This document shows, one piece after another, positions 53,136-60,950 of a stretch of 64,000 nucleotides of DNA. The notes beneath the pieces are model-generated. The model was not told the DNA's origin. It did no database searches and saw only the letters and a list, made by a program, of their open reading frames with translations. The stretch spans positions 1-64,000 of the forward strand of contig CAWBCW010000030.1 in NCBI GenBank assembly GCA_963787345.1, given 5' to 3'. The position numbers and the translations under genes are program-made. Every line of letters begins with the position of its first letter. Position 1 is the first letter of the stretch. Source of the stretch: Bacillus_BD sp963787345 (GTDB lineage: Bacteria > Bacillota > Bacilli > Bacillales > Cytobacillaceae).

Positions 53136-53666
53136 TTATTGACTGATTGTCTGTTGACCAGTAAATGTCGTTTTTTTCATAATTGTTGTTGCGACTGGGT
53201 ACAATACAATCATAACAATTGTATTGACTGCTGCTGCTGGTAGTACGGCTGCGGCAAACATAGCTGCAAATTGCCCTGGAAGACCTACGATAAAGGCTGC
53301 TGTACCTAGGAAAATAGCTCCCGAAATCAACGTGCCAATCGCTGTTAAAATAGCAACTGAAATGATTGACTTTTTAAGTTTCCCAAGTACTAAAAATAAT
53401 CCGAAGAATACGAATGATGTAATAGTTTTATCAATAAGATTCGGGAAAAAGCCTCCAGGCATTGATGTCGTGATTCCTGAAATAATACCAGTTACAAGTC
53501 CAATCAATAGGACGCTTTTAAAATCCGGAAATAAAATAATACCTAAAAACATCATCGTCAGCATCATATCAGGCTTCATTCCAAACACAAACCCAGGAAC
53601 AACTGCATGTAATACCGTCCCCATACCAATTAATAGAGCAATGGCAACTAACTTTTTTGTATTCAT
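53136..53666 (-). CDS. trpP: Probable tryptophan transporter TrpP
   Basis: 176 residues with five or six membrane helices (8-24, 28-48, 52-70, 78-98, 105-128 and 138-162). GMKPDMMLTMMFLGIILFPD and TGIISGITTSMPGGFFPNLI are typical of TrpP/YhaG. In B. subtilis the gene is translationally repressed by TRAP when tryptophan is plentiful; a matching leader is present here (separate entry). The position between hpr/yhaH and serC is conserved. Confidence 0.9.
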   Translation of the reverse strand: MNTKKLVAIALLIGMGTVLHAVVPGFVFGMKPDMMLTMMFLGIILFPDFKSVLLIGLVTGIISGITTSMPGGFFPNLIDKTITSFVFFGLFLVLGKLKKSIISVAILTAIGTLISGAIFLGTAAFIVGLPGQFAAMFAAAVLPAAAVNTIVMIVLYPVATTIMKKTTFTGQQTISQ

Positions 53667-53756
53667 TTCTCATCTCTCCTCATCTCATCTGAACTACATG
53701 AACTTCTCCTGCAGTGCACTCATTGCCTGCAGCGAAAAGTTTCTACTATTATACCA
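53648..53756 (-). promoter_or_regulatory. trpP promoter with putative TRAP-binding triplets
   Basis: On the minus strand an extended -10 TGGTATAAT lies at about 53748-53756. The transcript from there to the start codon contains a series of GAG/TAG triplets: two GAG, one TAG, then four GAG packed around the ribosome-binding site (GATGAGATGAGGAGAGATGA), and a TAG within the first codons. TRAP binds repeated (G/U)AG triplets, and in B. subtilis such a site overlaps the trpP start region. The spacing is less regular than in the trp leader. Confidence 0.6.
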
Positions 53757-53902
53757 TACTAAGCTTGCTTAAAGAATCATTTTAATATAATTCTTTCTGT
53801 GGGAAAATCGACCAACCTACTTTCACTGCATTGGCTTTTTCAAGAATAAGAGGCTTGTTCAAGCAGGTTAGCCAATTTTCCATACTAAGATAAACTCAAG
53901 AG

Positions 53903-54985
53903 TTAATAATTTCTTCTGAACTCTTTCATAAACTGCGCAAGTTTTTCTACATTTTCAAGGGGAACCGCATTATATATGGATGCCCGGCAGCCACCGACAG
54001 AGCGGTGTCCGTTTAACCCAACAAATCCGGATTCTTTTGCTTGAGCTAAAAAGCTTTTTGTTGCTTCATCAGAATTCAACGTGAACGTAACATTCATTGT
54101 TGAGCGGCTGTCCGATGCAGCGTGACCAGTATAAAAGCCTTCACTTTGATCGATTTCATCGTAAAGGAGGTCGGCTTTTTGACGATTTATTTTTTCAACG
54201 GCTTCGAGTCCGCCTTGTTCTTCAACCCATTTTAGGACAAGTGATAATAAATAAATACTAAATGTTGGCGGGGTATTGTATAGTGAATTATTTTTTGCAT
54301 GAGTATTGTAATTCAACATCGTTGGCAGTTCATCGGAAGCACGAGCTAATAAGTCCTTTTTGATGATGACAACAGTAACTCCAGAAGGTCCTAAGTTTTT
54401 CTGAGCACCTGCATAAATAAGGTCGAATTGTTCCATATTTAATGGTTTACATAAAATATCGCTGGACATATCCGCAATGAGAGGAACTTGTAATCCTGTT
54501 GGAAATTCATGCCACTGTGTTCCATAAATAGTATTATTGCTTGTAATATGCAAATAAGCAGCATCATTTGGAATCGATGATGGGTCAAGGGCAGGGATAT
54601 TTTTATATTGATTATCTTTACTTGAGATAGCAATCTCTGTATTTCCAACCTTTTTTGCCTCTTTTAAAGCTTTTTCAGACCAAGATCCTGTCATCGCATA
54701 ATAAGCAGTTTTACCTTCCGTAAGCAGGTTCATTGGTATCATTGAAAATTGCAAACTTGCTCCGCCTTGTAGGAATAGGACTTCGTAATCATCTGAGATG
54801 GAAAGCAAAGAACGTAAGGATGAAATGGCTTCATTATGCACCGCTTCATAATCTTTACTTCTGTGACTCAATTCCATGACAGACATTTCTGTCCCTCTAA
54901 AGTTAAGTAATTCATTTTGGGCTTCTTTTAACGCCCATTCTGGTAATGCAGCTGGACCCGCATTAAAATTTAATGCACGACTCAT
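53903..54985 (-). CDS. serC: Phosphoserine aminotransferase SerC
   Basis: 360 residues, PLP-dependent class V fold. It converts 3-phosphohydroxypyruvate to phosphoserine in serine synthesis and is also needed for pyridoxal phosphate synthesis in many bacteria. FNAGPAALPEWALKEAQNEL, FLQGGASLQFSMIPMNLL, the PLP-Lys segment YAGAQKNLGPSGVTVVI and GLNGHRSVGGCRASIYNAVP are diagnostic. TAGGAGG lies 8-9 bases before ATG 54985. It is monocistronic. Confidence 0.95.
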   Translation of the reverse strand: MSRALNFNAGPAALPEWALKEAQNELLNFRGTEMSVMELSHRSKDYEAVHNEAISSLRSLLSISDDYEVLFLQGGASLQFSMIPMNLLTEGKTAYYAMTGSWSEKALKEAKKVGNTEIAISSKDNQYKNIPALDPSSIPNDAAYLHITSNNTIYGTQWHEFPTGLQVPLIADMSSDILCKPLNMEQFDLIYAGAQKNLGPSGVTVVIIKKDLLARASDELPTMLNYNTHAKNNSLYNTPPTFSIYLLSLVLKWVEEQGGLEAVEKINRQKADLLYDEIDQSEGFYTGHAASDSRSTMNVTFTLNSDEATKSFLAQAKESGFVGLNGHRSVGGCRASIYNAVPLENVEKLAQFMKEFRRNY

Positions 54986-55097
54986 TTAGATAACCTCCTA
55001 ATAATTGGTGTTTACCATTTTGAAATTTCTAATAAATGCATTTTCTTCTTTCATAGTACCTCAGAAATTGTCGAATTGTATATAATAATTTTCTAAA

Positions 55098-55132
55098 ATA
55101 ACAAAAAATTCTCCAAAAGAGGAGAATTTTAA
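55098..55132 (-). terminator. Terminator of hit
   Basis: On the minus strand AAAATTCTCC pairs with GGAGAATTTT around TCTTTT, then TTGTTATTTT. Confidence 0.85.
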
Positions 55133-55190
55133 TCAAATTTGCTCGAGTAATTATCCTTTAAAAAAATCCAAGACATCCGCCGGAAGTTAA
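55132..55190 (-). repeat. Intergenic repeat family A, copy 6 (degenerate)
   Basis: On the minus strand: AAGTTAA-like end, CTTCCGGCGGATGTCTTGGA, TTTTTTTAAAGG, CTCGAGCAAATTTGAT. It overlaps the hit stop codon, so here the element abuts the 3' end of a gene instead of a start. Confidence 0.65.
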
Positions 55191-55606
55191 AAGTGACTCT
55201 TTATATCAGCTGCCATTTGTTGTAAATCTAAAGATGTGTAGTCACTTTGATTATTTTTCCAGACTGCACCAAAACCATCGCCTTCACCGTAGCGGGGGAT
55301 TAAATGCATGTGAAAATGAAAGACAGATTGTCCTGCTTTTTCTCCATTATTATTGACAACGTTTAATCCGATTGGATTGTATGTTGCTTTCAATGCATTG
55401 GCAATTTCAGGTGCGACTTCAAAAATATCTTTAGCGATTTCGGGTGTTAATTCATAGAGGTTTTCTTTATGTATTTTTGGAATGATTAACGTATGTCCTT
55501 TTGTCACTTGACTTAAATCGAGAAATGCCAAAACATTTTCGTTTTCAAAAACTTTTGAAGAAGGGAGATCTCCATTAACTATTTTACAAAAAATACAATC
55601 ACTCAC
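55187..55606 (-). CDS. hit: Hit-family (HIT, histidine triad) protein
   Basis: 139 residues. Nucleotide hydrolase/transferase fold. The zinc-binding DCIFCKIVNG start, the central LAFLDLSQVTKGHTLIIPK and the active-site triad SVFHFHMHLIPRYG are intact. It probably hydrolyses adenosine phosphoramidates. GTG 55606 has AAAGGA 9 bases upstream; the TTG at 55615 would sit against that site. The gene stays beside ecsABC, as in B. subtilis, but a duplicated non-coding element now separates them. Confidence 0.92.
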   Translation of the reverse strand: MSDCIFCKIVNGDLPSSKVFENENVLAFLDLSQVTKGHTLIIPKIHKENLYELTPEIAKDIFEVAPEIANALKATYNPIGLNVVNNNGEKAGQSVFHFHMHLIPRYGEGDGFGAVWKNNQSDYTSLDLQQMAADIKSHF

Positions 55607-55675
55607 TATTTTCAATCCTTTCTTAATCAGTTATGAACATTAACATAATGGTAACACATTGGAAGTTTTTTCTAA

Positions 55676-56140
55676 ACAAACAAAAAGGGCAGGATTCGCA
55701 TGGAATCCTACCCTGATGCAAGGGAAGCTTTCATATACTTTCTCGTTCATTTACAGGTAATTTTCTGCGATAAACACCTCATTTATTAGTAAAATGTTTG
55801 TGTTTACTGAGAAATTTCAGATTCTTTGTTCAAGCGAACCATCCCCTATTTCTTATAAGTTTTTTTGCAAAATCTTATAAACTTAGGTTAAGTTGTCTTT
55901 GACAAACACCTCATTTTTCAAAGTTAATTTGAATTTCGGTGCAAGGAATCTTCTTGGTTTTCATACAACTTTTGCATTACAACCATCCCCTTATTACGAA
56001 CGTTTTTTAGAAAGGCATATGGGTCAATCGAAACAATTGTCTTTTGCAGACACCTCATTTCAATTTTTGATGATTTTCATCATCAAGGTTGTTTCCCCTA
56101 CATACATTAGAATGTCCACTTTTGAAATTTATATACCTTT
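55676..56140 (-). ncRNA. Tandem 505-bp element, unit 1 (candidate RNA)
   Basis: About 97% identical to the unit starting 505 bases downstream. On the minus strand it ends in a strong terminator: GGGTAGGATTC, loop, GAATCCTGCCC, TTTTTG (55680-55713). Three copies of AAATGAGGTGT lie at about 56048-56059, 55905-55916 and 55773-55784. The first two are followed by short hairpins (TGTCT/AGACA, TTGTC/GACAA), and two GGGGATGGTT motifs lie between. No long protein frame exists. A minus-strand non-coding or micro-peptide RNA is the simplest reading. No convincing -35 is visible, but a TATATAAAT-like -10 lies at the 5' end. Confidence 0.55.
55924..56058 (-). CDS. 44-codon ORF within tandem unit 1 (doubtful)
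   Basis: It starts at the ATG of the first AAATGAGGTGT motif, reads MRCLQKTIVSIDPYAFLKNV and ends ...QEDSLHRNSN. The frame is kept in the twin unit with three amino-acid changes (R to P, QK to HE). No ribosome-binding site precedes the ATG. The two other motif copies open only 8- and 11-codon frames. It may be a chance frame in a structured RNA. Confidence 0.2.
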   Translation of the reverse strand: MRCLQKTIVSIDPYAFLKNVRNKGMVVMQKLYENQEDSLHRNSN

Positions 56141-56181
56141 TTATATTAATATTAATGATCGATTTGCAACATTAGATTAAA

Positions 56182-56644
56182 TAAACAAAAAGGGCAGGAT
56201 TCGCATAGAATCCTACCCTGATGCAGGGGAAGCTATCATATACTTTCTCGTTCATTTACAGGTAATTTTCTGCGATAAACACCTCATTTATTAGTAAAAT
56301 GTTTGTGTTTACTGAGAAATTTCAGATTCTTTGTTCAAGCGAACCATCCCCTATTTCTTATAAGTTTTTTTGCAAAATCTTATAGACTTAGGTTAAGTTA
56401 TCTTTGACAAACACCTCATTTTTCAAAGTTAATTTGAATTTCGGTGCAAGGAATCTTCTTGGTTTTCATACAACTCGTGCATTACAACCATCCCCTTATT
56501 AGGAACGTTTTTTAGAAAAGCATATGGGTCAATCGAAACAATTGTCTTTTGCAGACACCTCATTTCAACTTTTGATGATTTTGATCATCAAGTTGTTTCC
56601 CCTACGTACATTAGAATGTCCGCATTTGAAATATATATACAACT
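56182..56644 (-). ncRNA. Tandem 505-bp element, unit 2 (candidate RNA)
   Basis: Second unit, with about 14 substitutions and one single-base gap relative to unit 1. It has the same minus-strand terminator (about 56185-56218) and three AAATGAGGTGT motifs. Homology ends at GTATATATATTTCAAA at the 5' (upstream) end, where the two units diverge. Each unit thus carries its own terminator and possibly its own promoter. Unit 2 lies about 100 bases from the ecsA start, in divergent orientation. Confidence 0.55.
56429..56563 (-). CDS. 44-codon ORF within tandem unit 2 (doubtful)
   Basis: Twin of the frame in unit 1: MRCLQKTIVSIDPYAFLKNV, then PNKGMVVMHELYENQ and ending SLHRNSN. It has no ribosome-binding site. 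The frame is conserved, but with non-synonymous changes, so the evidence for coding is weak. Confidence 0.2.
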   Translation of the reverse strand: MRCLQKTIVSIDPYAFLKNVPNKGMVVMHELYENQEDSLHRNSN

Positions 56645-56742
56645 TTTAAAAAAATATTTGAATTCTTGATCAAACTGGACAAGATCATAGCATATTTCTT
56701 ACAATCAATGTAGATGAATCATAATAGGAAGGGCGTTTTTTG

Positions 56743-57483
56743 ATGTCTTTATTAGAAATAAAAAATTTAACAGGCGGGTATTCCCGAAATCCTGTTTTAA
56801 AGGATGTTTCCTTTTCCGTTCATAAAGGAGAATTAGTCGGATTAATCGGCTTAAATGGGGCAGGAAAGAGCACAACGATCAAGCATATCATTGGATTGAT
56901 GGAGCCCCACAAAGGTGAAATTACAATTAATGAAAATAGGATTGAAACTGATCGGGAAACGTACCGAAAGCAATTTACCTTTGTGCCAGAAACACCGGTT
57001 CTTTATGAAGAATTGACATTGGACGAGCATTTAAAGCTGACCGCGATGGCATATGGGATGGAAGAAGCGGTCTATAAGGAAAGAGTTCAGGGGCTGTTGA
57101 AAGAATTTCGGATGGAAAAAAGGTTAAAATGGTTTCCAGCCCATTTTTCCAAAGGGATGAAACAAAAGGTGATGATCATGTGTGCTTTTTTAGTTCAGCC
57201 TTCTATTTACATTGTCGATGAGCCCTTTGTGGGTCTTGATCCACTTGGAATTCAATCCTTGCTTGACTTGATGGAAAAGATGAAAGAAAGCGGTGCGGGA
57301 ATCTTAATGTCGACGCATATTTTGGCAACGGCTGAACGATATTGTGACCGGTTTATTATTCTGCATGAAGGAAAAGTAAAGGCTCAAGGCACGTTGGATG
57401 AATTACGGAAGGATTTTAATATGCCAGAGGCGACATTAGATGATTTATACATTCAACTGACAAAGGAAGAAGACCATGTTTGA
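56743..57483 (+). CDS. ecsA: EcsA, ABC transporter ATP-binding protein
   Basis: 246 residues. Walker A GLNGAGKSTTIKHI, Q loop FVPETPVLYEELT, signature FSKGMKQKVMIMCAF, Walker B IYIVDEPFVGLDP and switch His STHILATAER are intact. In B. subtilis EcsAB affects protein secretion, competence, sporulation and regulated intramembrane proteolysis by RasP. ATG 56743 follows GGAAGGG; a TTG at 56740 is also in frame. The 3' end overlaps ecsB by 8 bases. Confidence 0.94.
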   Translation: MSLLEIKNLTGGYSRNPVLKDVSFSVHKGELVGLIGLNGAGKSTTIKHIIGLMEPHKGEITINENRIETDRETYRKQFTFVPETPVLYEELTLDEHLKLTAMAYGMEEAVYKERVQGLLKEFRMEKRLKWFPAHFSKGMKQKVMIMCAFLVQPSIYIVDEPFVGLDPLGIQSLLDLMEKMKESGAGILMSTHILATAERYCDRFIILHEGKVKAQGTLDELRKDFNMPEATLDDLYIQLTKEEDHV

Positions 57484-58687
57484 TGAAAAACTACTATGGA
57501 AAGAACGTTTCAGCCGGACAAGCAAGGAACTTTCCCGATATCTACGGTATATATTTAATGGTCATCTCGTCATTGTTTTTATCTTTCTATTAGGGACTGG
57601 AGCCTTTTATTATCAAGAGTGGTTAAAAACGATTCCCGAAAGTTTTCCTGCTGGGGCGCTCATGGCTCTCCTTATGTCACTGCTATTAACCTATAGTCCG
57701 ATTTATACGTTTATGTCTGATCCAGATCGAATTTTTCTACTGCCCTTAGAAACGAAATTAAATGGATACTTTAAAAAGTCGATTCTGATTAGTTTTTTTA
57801 TTCAAGTGTATTTATTGCTCGTTGGATTGGCCGTATTAATGCCAATGTATGCTACTGTCAATGACGGCCAATATAAACCTTTTTTTCTTTTTCTTATTGT
57901 GATTTTAACTGCTAAGGGCCTTAATTTATGGATTCGCTGGTATGTTCAATACGAGAGTGAAGTGCGAATACATCGGTTTGATTCCTTTATTCGTTTTTGT
58001 GTTAATTTCGTTTTCCTTTATTTATTATTTTCTAATGCTGCGATTTATTTTGCAGGCGTACCCGTTATTCTATTAGTTGGATTGCTATTGTTTTACCGAT
58101 ATCAATCAAAGGATAAGGGATTAAAGTGGGAGCTTTTAATCCAACAGGATGAAAGGCGAATGACAGGCTTTTATCGCTTGGCTAATTTATTTACAGATGT
58201 CCCTAAATTAAAAAATAAGGTGAAACGGAGAAAGAGCTTGGATGCAATACTTGGGGGAATTCCATTTCGCCAAGATCAGACGTTCACCTATTTATTAGGG
58301 AGAACCTTCTTGAGGTCAGGCGACTATTTAGGTTTATTTATACGCTTAACCATTATTGGGGCGATTGCCATTTATTTTCTTTCATTTGGGATTGGACAAA
58401 TCATCCTTGTCGTTCTTTTCCTTTACTTAACAGGGTTTCAATTATTGCCTTTATGGAAGCACCATCAGTATCATGCGATGCTTGAATTGTTTCCAATTAG
58501 TAAAAAAAGTAAAGAAGATTCCTTTCTTAAAATTTTGCGGAATCTATTAGGGCTGCAAGCGGTGTTATTGTCTGTTGTGATTCTCTTCAAAGGTGACTGG
58601 ATGGCTGCACTGATTTCCTTATTAGCTGGAATCGTATTTTGTGGATATTTTGTTTATTTTTATAGTAAAAGAAAAATGAGTGATTAA
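57476..58687 (+). CDS. ecsB: EcsB, ABC transporter membrane subunit
   Basis: 403 residues with about eight or nine membrane helices in two clusters (30-200 and 285-400). Characteristic segments are LLWKERFSRTSKELSRYLRY at the start, PIYTFMSDPDRIFLLPLETK and the loop LLIQQDERRMTGFYRLANLF. It is the membrane partner of EcsA. AAGGA lies 8-12 bases before ATG 57476 inside the end of ecsA, so the genes are translationally coupled. ecsC follows. Confidence 0.94.
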   Translation: MFDEKLLWKERFSRTSKELSRYLRYIFNGHLVIVFIFLLGTGAFYYQEWLKTIPESFPAGALMALLMSLLLTYSPIYTFMSDPDRIFLLPLETKLNGYFKKSILISFFIQVYLLLVGLAVLMPMYATVNDGQYKPFFLFLIVILTAKGLNLWIRWYVQYESEVRIHRFDSFIRFCVNFVFLYLLFSNAAIYFAGVPVILLVGLLLFYRYQSKDKGLKWELLIQQDERRMTGFYRLANLFTDVPKLKNKVKRRKSLDAILGGIPFRQDQTFTYLLGRTFLRSGDYLGLFIRLTIIGAIAIYFLSFGIGQIILVVLFLYLTGFQLLPLWKHHQYHAMLELFPISKKSKEDSFLKILRNLLGLQAVLLSVVILFKGDWMAALISLLAGIVFCGYFVYFYSKRKMSD

Positions 58688-58712
58688 AAGGAAAAGGAGG
58701 AATTTCGAACAA

Positions 58713-59435
58713 ATGAATCAATACGAGGAACAAGCGTATGATGAAATCATCGAATGGAAACGGAAAATCCTAAAAAGACCTAAATTGTTTCAACGGATGA
58801 CGAAACAAATGCAAGAAAAAATCAATGAAAAAATCCCAGATAAGGCACATGGAATCATTACCGATGGGATTAAAAACTTCGTGAAATTAACATTAACCGG
58901 ATCACAAATCACAACAAGAAAATCTGAAGAGGCTCATCTTCCTTTAAAAGAGCGTGATGAGATCTTTGATGAAAAATTATCTGTCTATCGCAGGTCCGCT
59001 GTTATTGAAGGAGCGGGAACGGGAGCAGGTGGAATTTTATTAGGGCTTGCCGATTTCCCTTTGCTTTTATCGATAAAAATGAAATTTCTCTTTGATGTCG
59101 CTAATTTATATGGATACGATACGAAAAAATATGAAGAACGAATTTTCATTCTGCTCGTCTTTCAATTGGCTTTTTCGAGCGCTGAGAAAAGAAGAGAAAC
59201 ATTGGAAGTTATTGAAAACTGGGATGCGAGAAAGTCGGAGTTTACCCAGTTAGATTGGCAAGAGTTTCAACAAGAATATCGGGATTATATTGACTTTGTC
59301 AAAATGCTTCAGCTTGTACCGGGGATCGGAGCAGTTGTTGGAGCGTATGCAAATTACAATTTGCTTGATCAACTCGGAGAAACGGCAAAAAATTGTTACC
59401 GGCTAAGGGTGTTAACAACTCCACCAAAGATATAG
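58713..59435 (+). CDS. ecsC: EcsC family protein
   Basis: 240 residues, third gene of the ecs operon. EQAYDEIIEWKRKILKRP at the start and the Gly-rich amphipathic block VIEGAGTGAGGILLGLADFP typify EcsC. A second Gly-rich segment, VPGIGAVVGAYANYN, lies near the C-terminus. It is soluble or peripheral, and its role is unknown. ATG 58713 has AAAGGAGGA about 11 bases upstream; the open frame from GTG 58680 overlaps ecsB without a site of its own. Confidence 0.9.
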   Translation: MNQYEEQAYDEIIEWKRKILKRPKLFQRMTKQMQEKINEKIPDKAHGIITDGIKNFVKLTLTGSQITTRKSEEAHLPLKERDEIFDEKLSVYRRSAVIEGAGTGAGGILLGLADFPLLLSIKMKFLFDVANLYGYDTKKYEERIFILLVFQLAFSSAEKRRETLEVIENWDARKSEFTQLDWQEFQQEYRDYIDFVKMLQLVPGIGAVVGAYANYNLLDQLGETAKNCYRLRVLTTPPKI

Positions 59436-59450
59436 TATAATTTTCCTGTT

Positions 59451-59586
59451 TACTTCATTGGGCAAAAGTCACTCACTTCTATAAGTGGGGGATTAATGCG
59501 TATGCTGTTTTCTGATTCAGTGAGGGTTCAAACCGAGACTGAATGAAGTAAAGCCTCCGGGCGCAAATTCTGCGAGCGAATTTGAT
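59451..59586 (+). repeat. Intergenic repeat family A, copy 7
   Basis: TACTTCATTGGGCAAAAGTC, a perfect CTCACTTCTATAAGTGGG-type hairpin, GATTCAGTGAGGGTTCAAAC, GACTGAATGAAGTAAAGCC, TCCGGGCGCAAATTCTGCGA and GCGAATTTGAT. The internal ATCGAGC palindrome is deleted. It ends shortly before the PAP2 gene's initiation region. Confidence 0.8.
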
Positions 59587-59617
59587 TTAAAAGGGAGACT
59601 ATATAAGGGGTAGGGGA

Positions 59618-60277
59618 ATGAGTAAATTTAAATGGATGATTCTTTTATTAACGATCGCTTTCGCATCAACAATTTTTCTCGTAATGGGAGTAAGAAATAG
59701 TGAAAGTCTAGCGTTAGATGGTGCACTTAATCATATTGTGTTATCTGTGTTCTCAGAAGACAGTTATTCATTTTTTCGTGTAATCACTGAGCTAGGAGAC
59801 AAAATAGGCATTGGGATTGTCGTTTTAATGGTTACTCTTTGGCTTGGATTCAAAAAGCGGGATTTCGTGGGGATCATTGTTTTGGTTTTAGCTGTTGCGT
59901 TAGGAAATGAGGCCAGTAAGTGGTTAAAAGAAGTAATTGGAAGAGAAAGACCTGTAACAGCACAATTAGCCGAATCTTTAAGTTTTCCCAGCGGACACGC
60001 CATGGTCGGACTGATTTTATATTTTATCACTTCTTATTTACTTATCAATCATTTAAACTCGACAAAACTCAAATGGGGAATAGGTATTATTTCTTTGCTC
60101 ATTGTTTTATCAATTGGGTTAAGTCGCATAGTACTCGAAGATCATTATCCAACAGATGTTATTGGCGGATATGTCATCGGTCTGATTTGGTCTATTTTGT
60201 GGATACTTTTTTATAAGATCCTGCGTGTTCGTATCGAAGCTCGCTTTTTGAAAAAAGAAACACCGTTAAATCAATAA
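59618..60277 (+). CDS. PAP2-family membrane phosphatase
   Basis: 219 residues with six membrane helices. The three phosphatase motifs are complete: KEVIGRERP (C1), FPSGHAM (C2) and SRIVLEDHYPTDVIGG (C3). Substrates of the family include undecaprenyl pyrophosphate, phosphatidylglycerophosphate and phosphatidic acid; which applies here is not decidable. GGGTAGGGG lies upstream of ATG 59618. Family A repeats flank the gene on both sides. Confidence 0.92.
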   Translation: MSKFKWMILLLTIAFASTIFLVMGVRNSESLALDGALNHIVLSVFSEDSYSFFRVITELGDKIGIGIVVLMVTLWLGFKKRDFVGIIVLVLAVALGNEASKWLKEVIGRERPVTAQLAESLSFPSGHAMVGLILYFITSYLLINHLNSTKLKWGIGIISLLIVLSIGLSRIVLEDHYPTDVIGGYVIGLIWSILWILFYKILRVRIEARFLKKETPLNQ

Positions 60278-60280
60278 TAG

Positions 60281-60323
60281 TGAAAAGCTGACTAGAATGT
60301 GTAGTTCCAGTCAGCTTTTAACT
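60281..60323 (+). terminator. Terminator of the PAP2 gene
   Basis: AAAAGCTGACT and AGTCAGCTTTT pair around a 16-base loop containing a further TAGAA/TTCCA match. Confidence 0.85.
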
Positions 60324-60324
60324 T

Positions 60325-60452
60325 TATTCAGCAGAATTTCTTCATTTCTATAATGGGGATGAATGTAAAAAGCAATCTGTTCAGTAAAGGTACAAACCCA
60401 AGCTGAATAAAGTTAAGCCTCCGGGCGCAAATTCGTTGGAGCGAAATTGATT
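60325..60452 (+). repeat. Intergenic repeat family A, copy 8
   Basis: ATTCAGCAGAATTTC, a CTTCATTTCTATAATGGGGA hairpin-like block, CTGTTCAGTAAAGGTACAAAC, AGCTGAATAAAGTTAAGCC, TCCGGGCGCAAATTCGTTGG and GCGAAATTGATT. It lacks the ATCGAGC palindrome. It ends exactly at the stop codon of the convergent hmoB gene. Confidence 0.78.
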
Positions 60453-60950
60453 TTATTCCTCTTCTTCTTCATAAATCTTGTATGTTGTTATAAAGGAAGG
60501 GCGAGGAAAGCTGATGGGAGTTTTTTTCTCGCCATGGGCATCCGAAAGTGATTTAGACTTTTTCCATTGATTGTAGGCTGCTTCATTGTTCCAAATGGTA
60601 AAAATCATATACGTATCATATCTTAATGGGCGTAACACGCGAATCGCTAAGAAGCCTGGTTCTTTTTCGATTAATCTTGCCTGGTCTTTAAATCGATATT
60701 CAAATAATGGCCGGCTCTCATCAAATACTGGAATATGATTACAGGCGACAAACCCAGAAGGCACTGTAATGGTTCCGGAAGCATCAATTACTTCGTATTT
60801 TTTTGGTTCTTTAAAAAGAGAATTTCCTTCTGTTTCATGTGCCAACATAAACACATCGTCATGATGCATGAATGTAAAGGTTTCCTGCCCGTTTTCAAAA
60901 AACAGCTTCTTTAAATAATCCTCCGTACCACCTGTAAAGTACATAAACAT
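60453..60950 (-). CDS. hmoB: HmoB-like haem-degrading monooxygenase
   Basis: 165 residues. Antibiotic biosynthesis monooxygenase (ABM) fold in the C-terminal half (FEYRFKDQARLIEKEPGFLA, IRVLRPLRYDTYMIFTIWNN, then QWKKSKSLSDAHGEKK with a candidate haem-ligand His). The N-terminal half is a degenerate ABM-like extension. It probably releases iron from haem. Placement next to hemE fits B. subtilis yhgC (hmoB). The acidic C-terminus (IYEEEEE) ends at a repeat. Confidence 0.88.
   Translation of the reverse strand: MFMYFTGGTEDYLKKLFFENGQETFTFMHHDDVFMLAHETEGNSLFKEPKKYEVIDASGTITVPSGFVACNHIPVFDESRPLFEYRFKDQARLIEKEPGFLAIRVLRPLRYDTYMIFTIWNNEAAYNQWKKSKSLSDAHGEKKTPISFPRPSFITTYKIYEEEEE

Noticed and set aside
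53224..53772. 182-codon plus-strand frame opposite trpP
   Set aside because: Shadow of the hydrophobic trpP coding strand; no ribosome-binding site and no family resemblance.
54986..55097. serC leader considered as a T-box
   Set aside because: No AGGGTGGNACCGCG-type antiterminator sequence or specifier stem is visible.
55893..56180. 95-codon plus-strand frame inside the tandem element
   Set aside because: It is not preceded by a ribosome-binding site, is not preserved at full length in the second unit, and overlaps the structured repeat.
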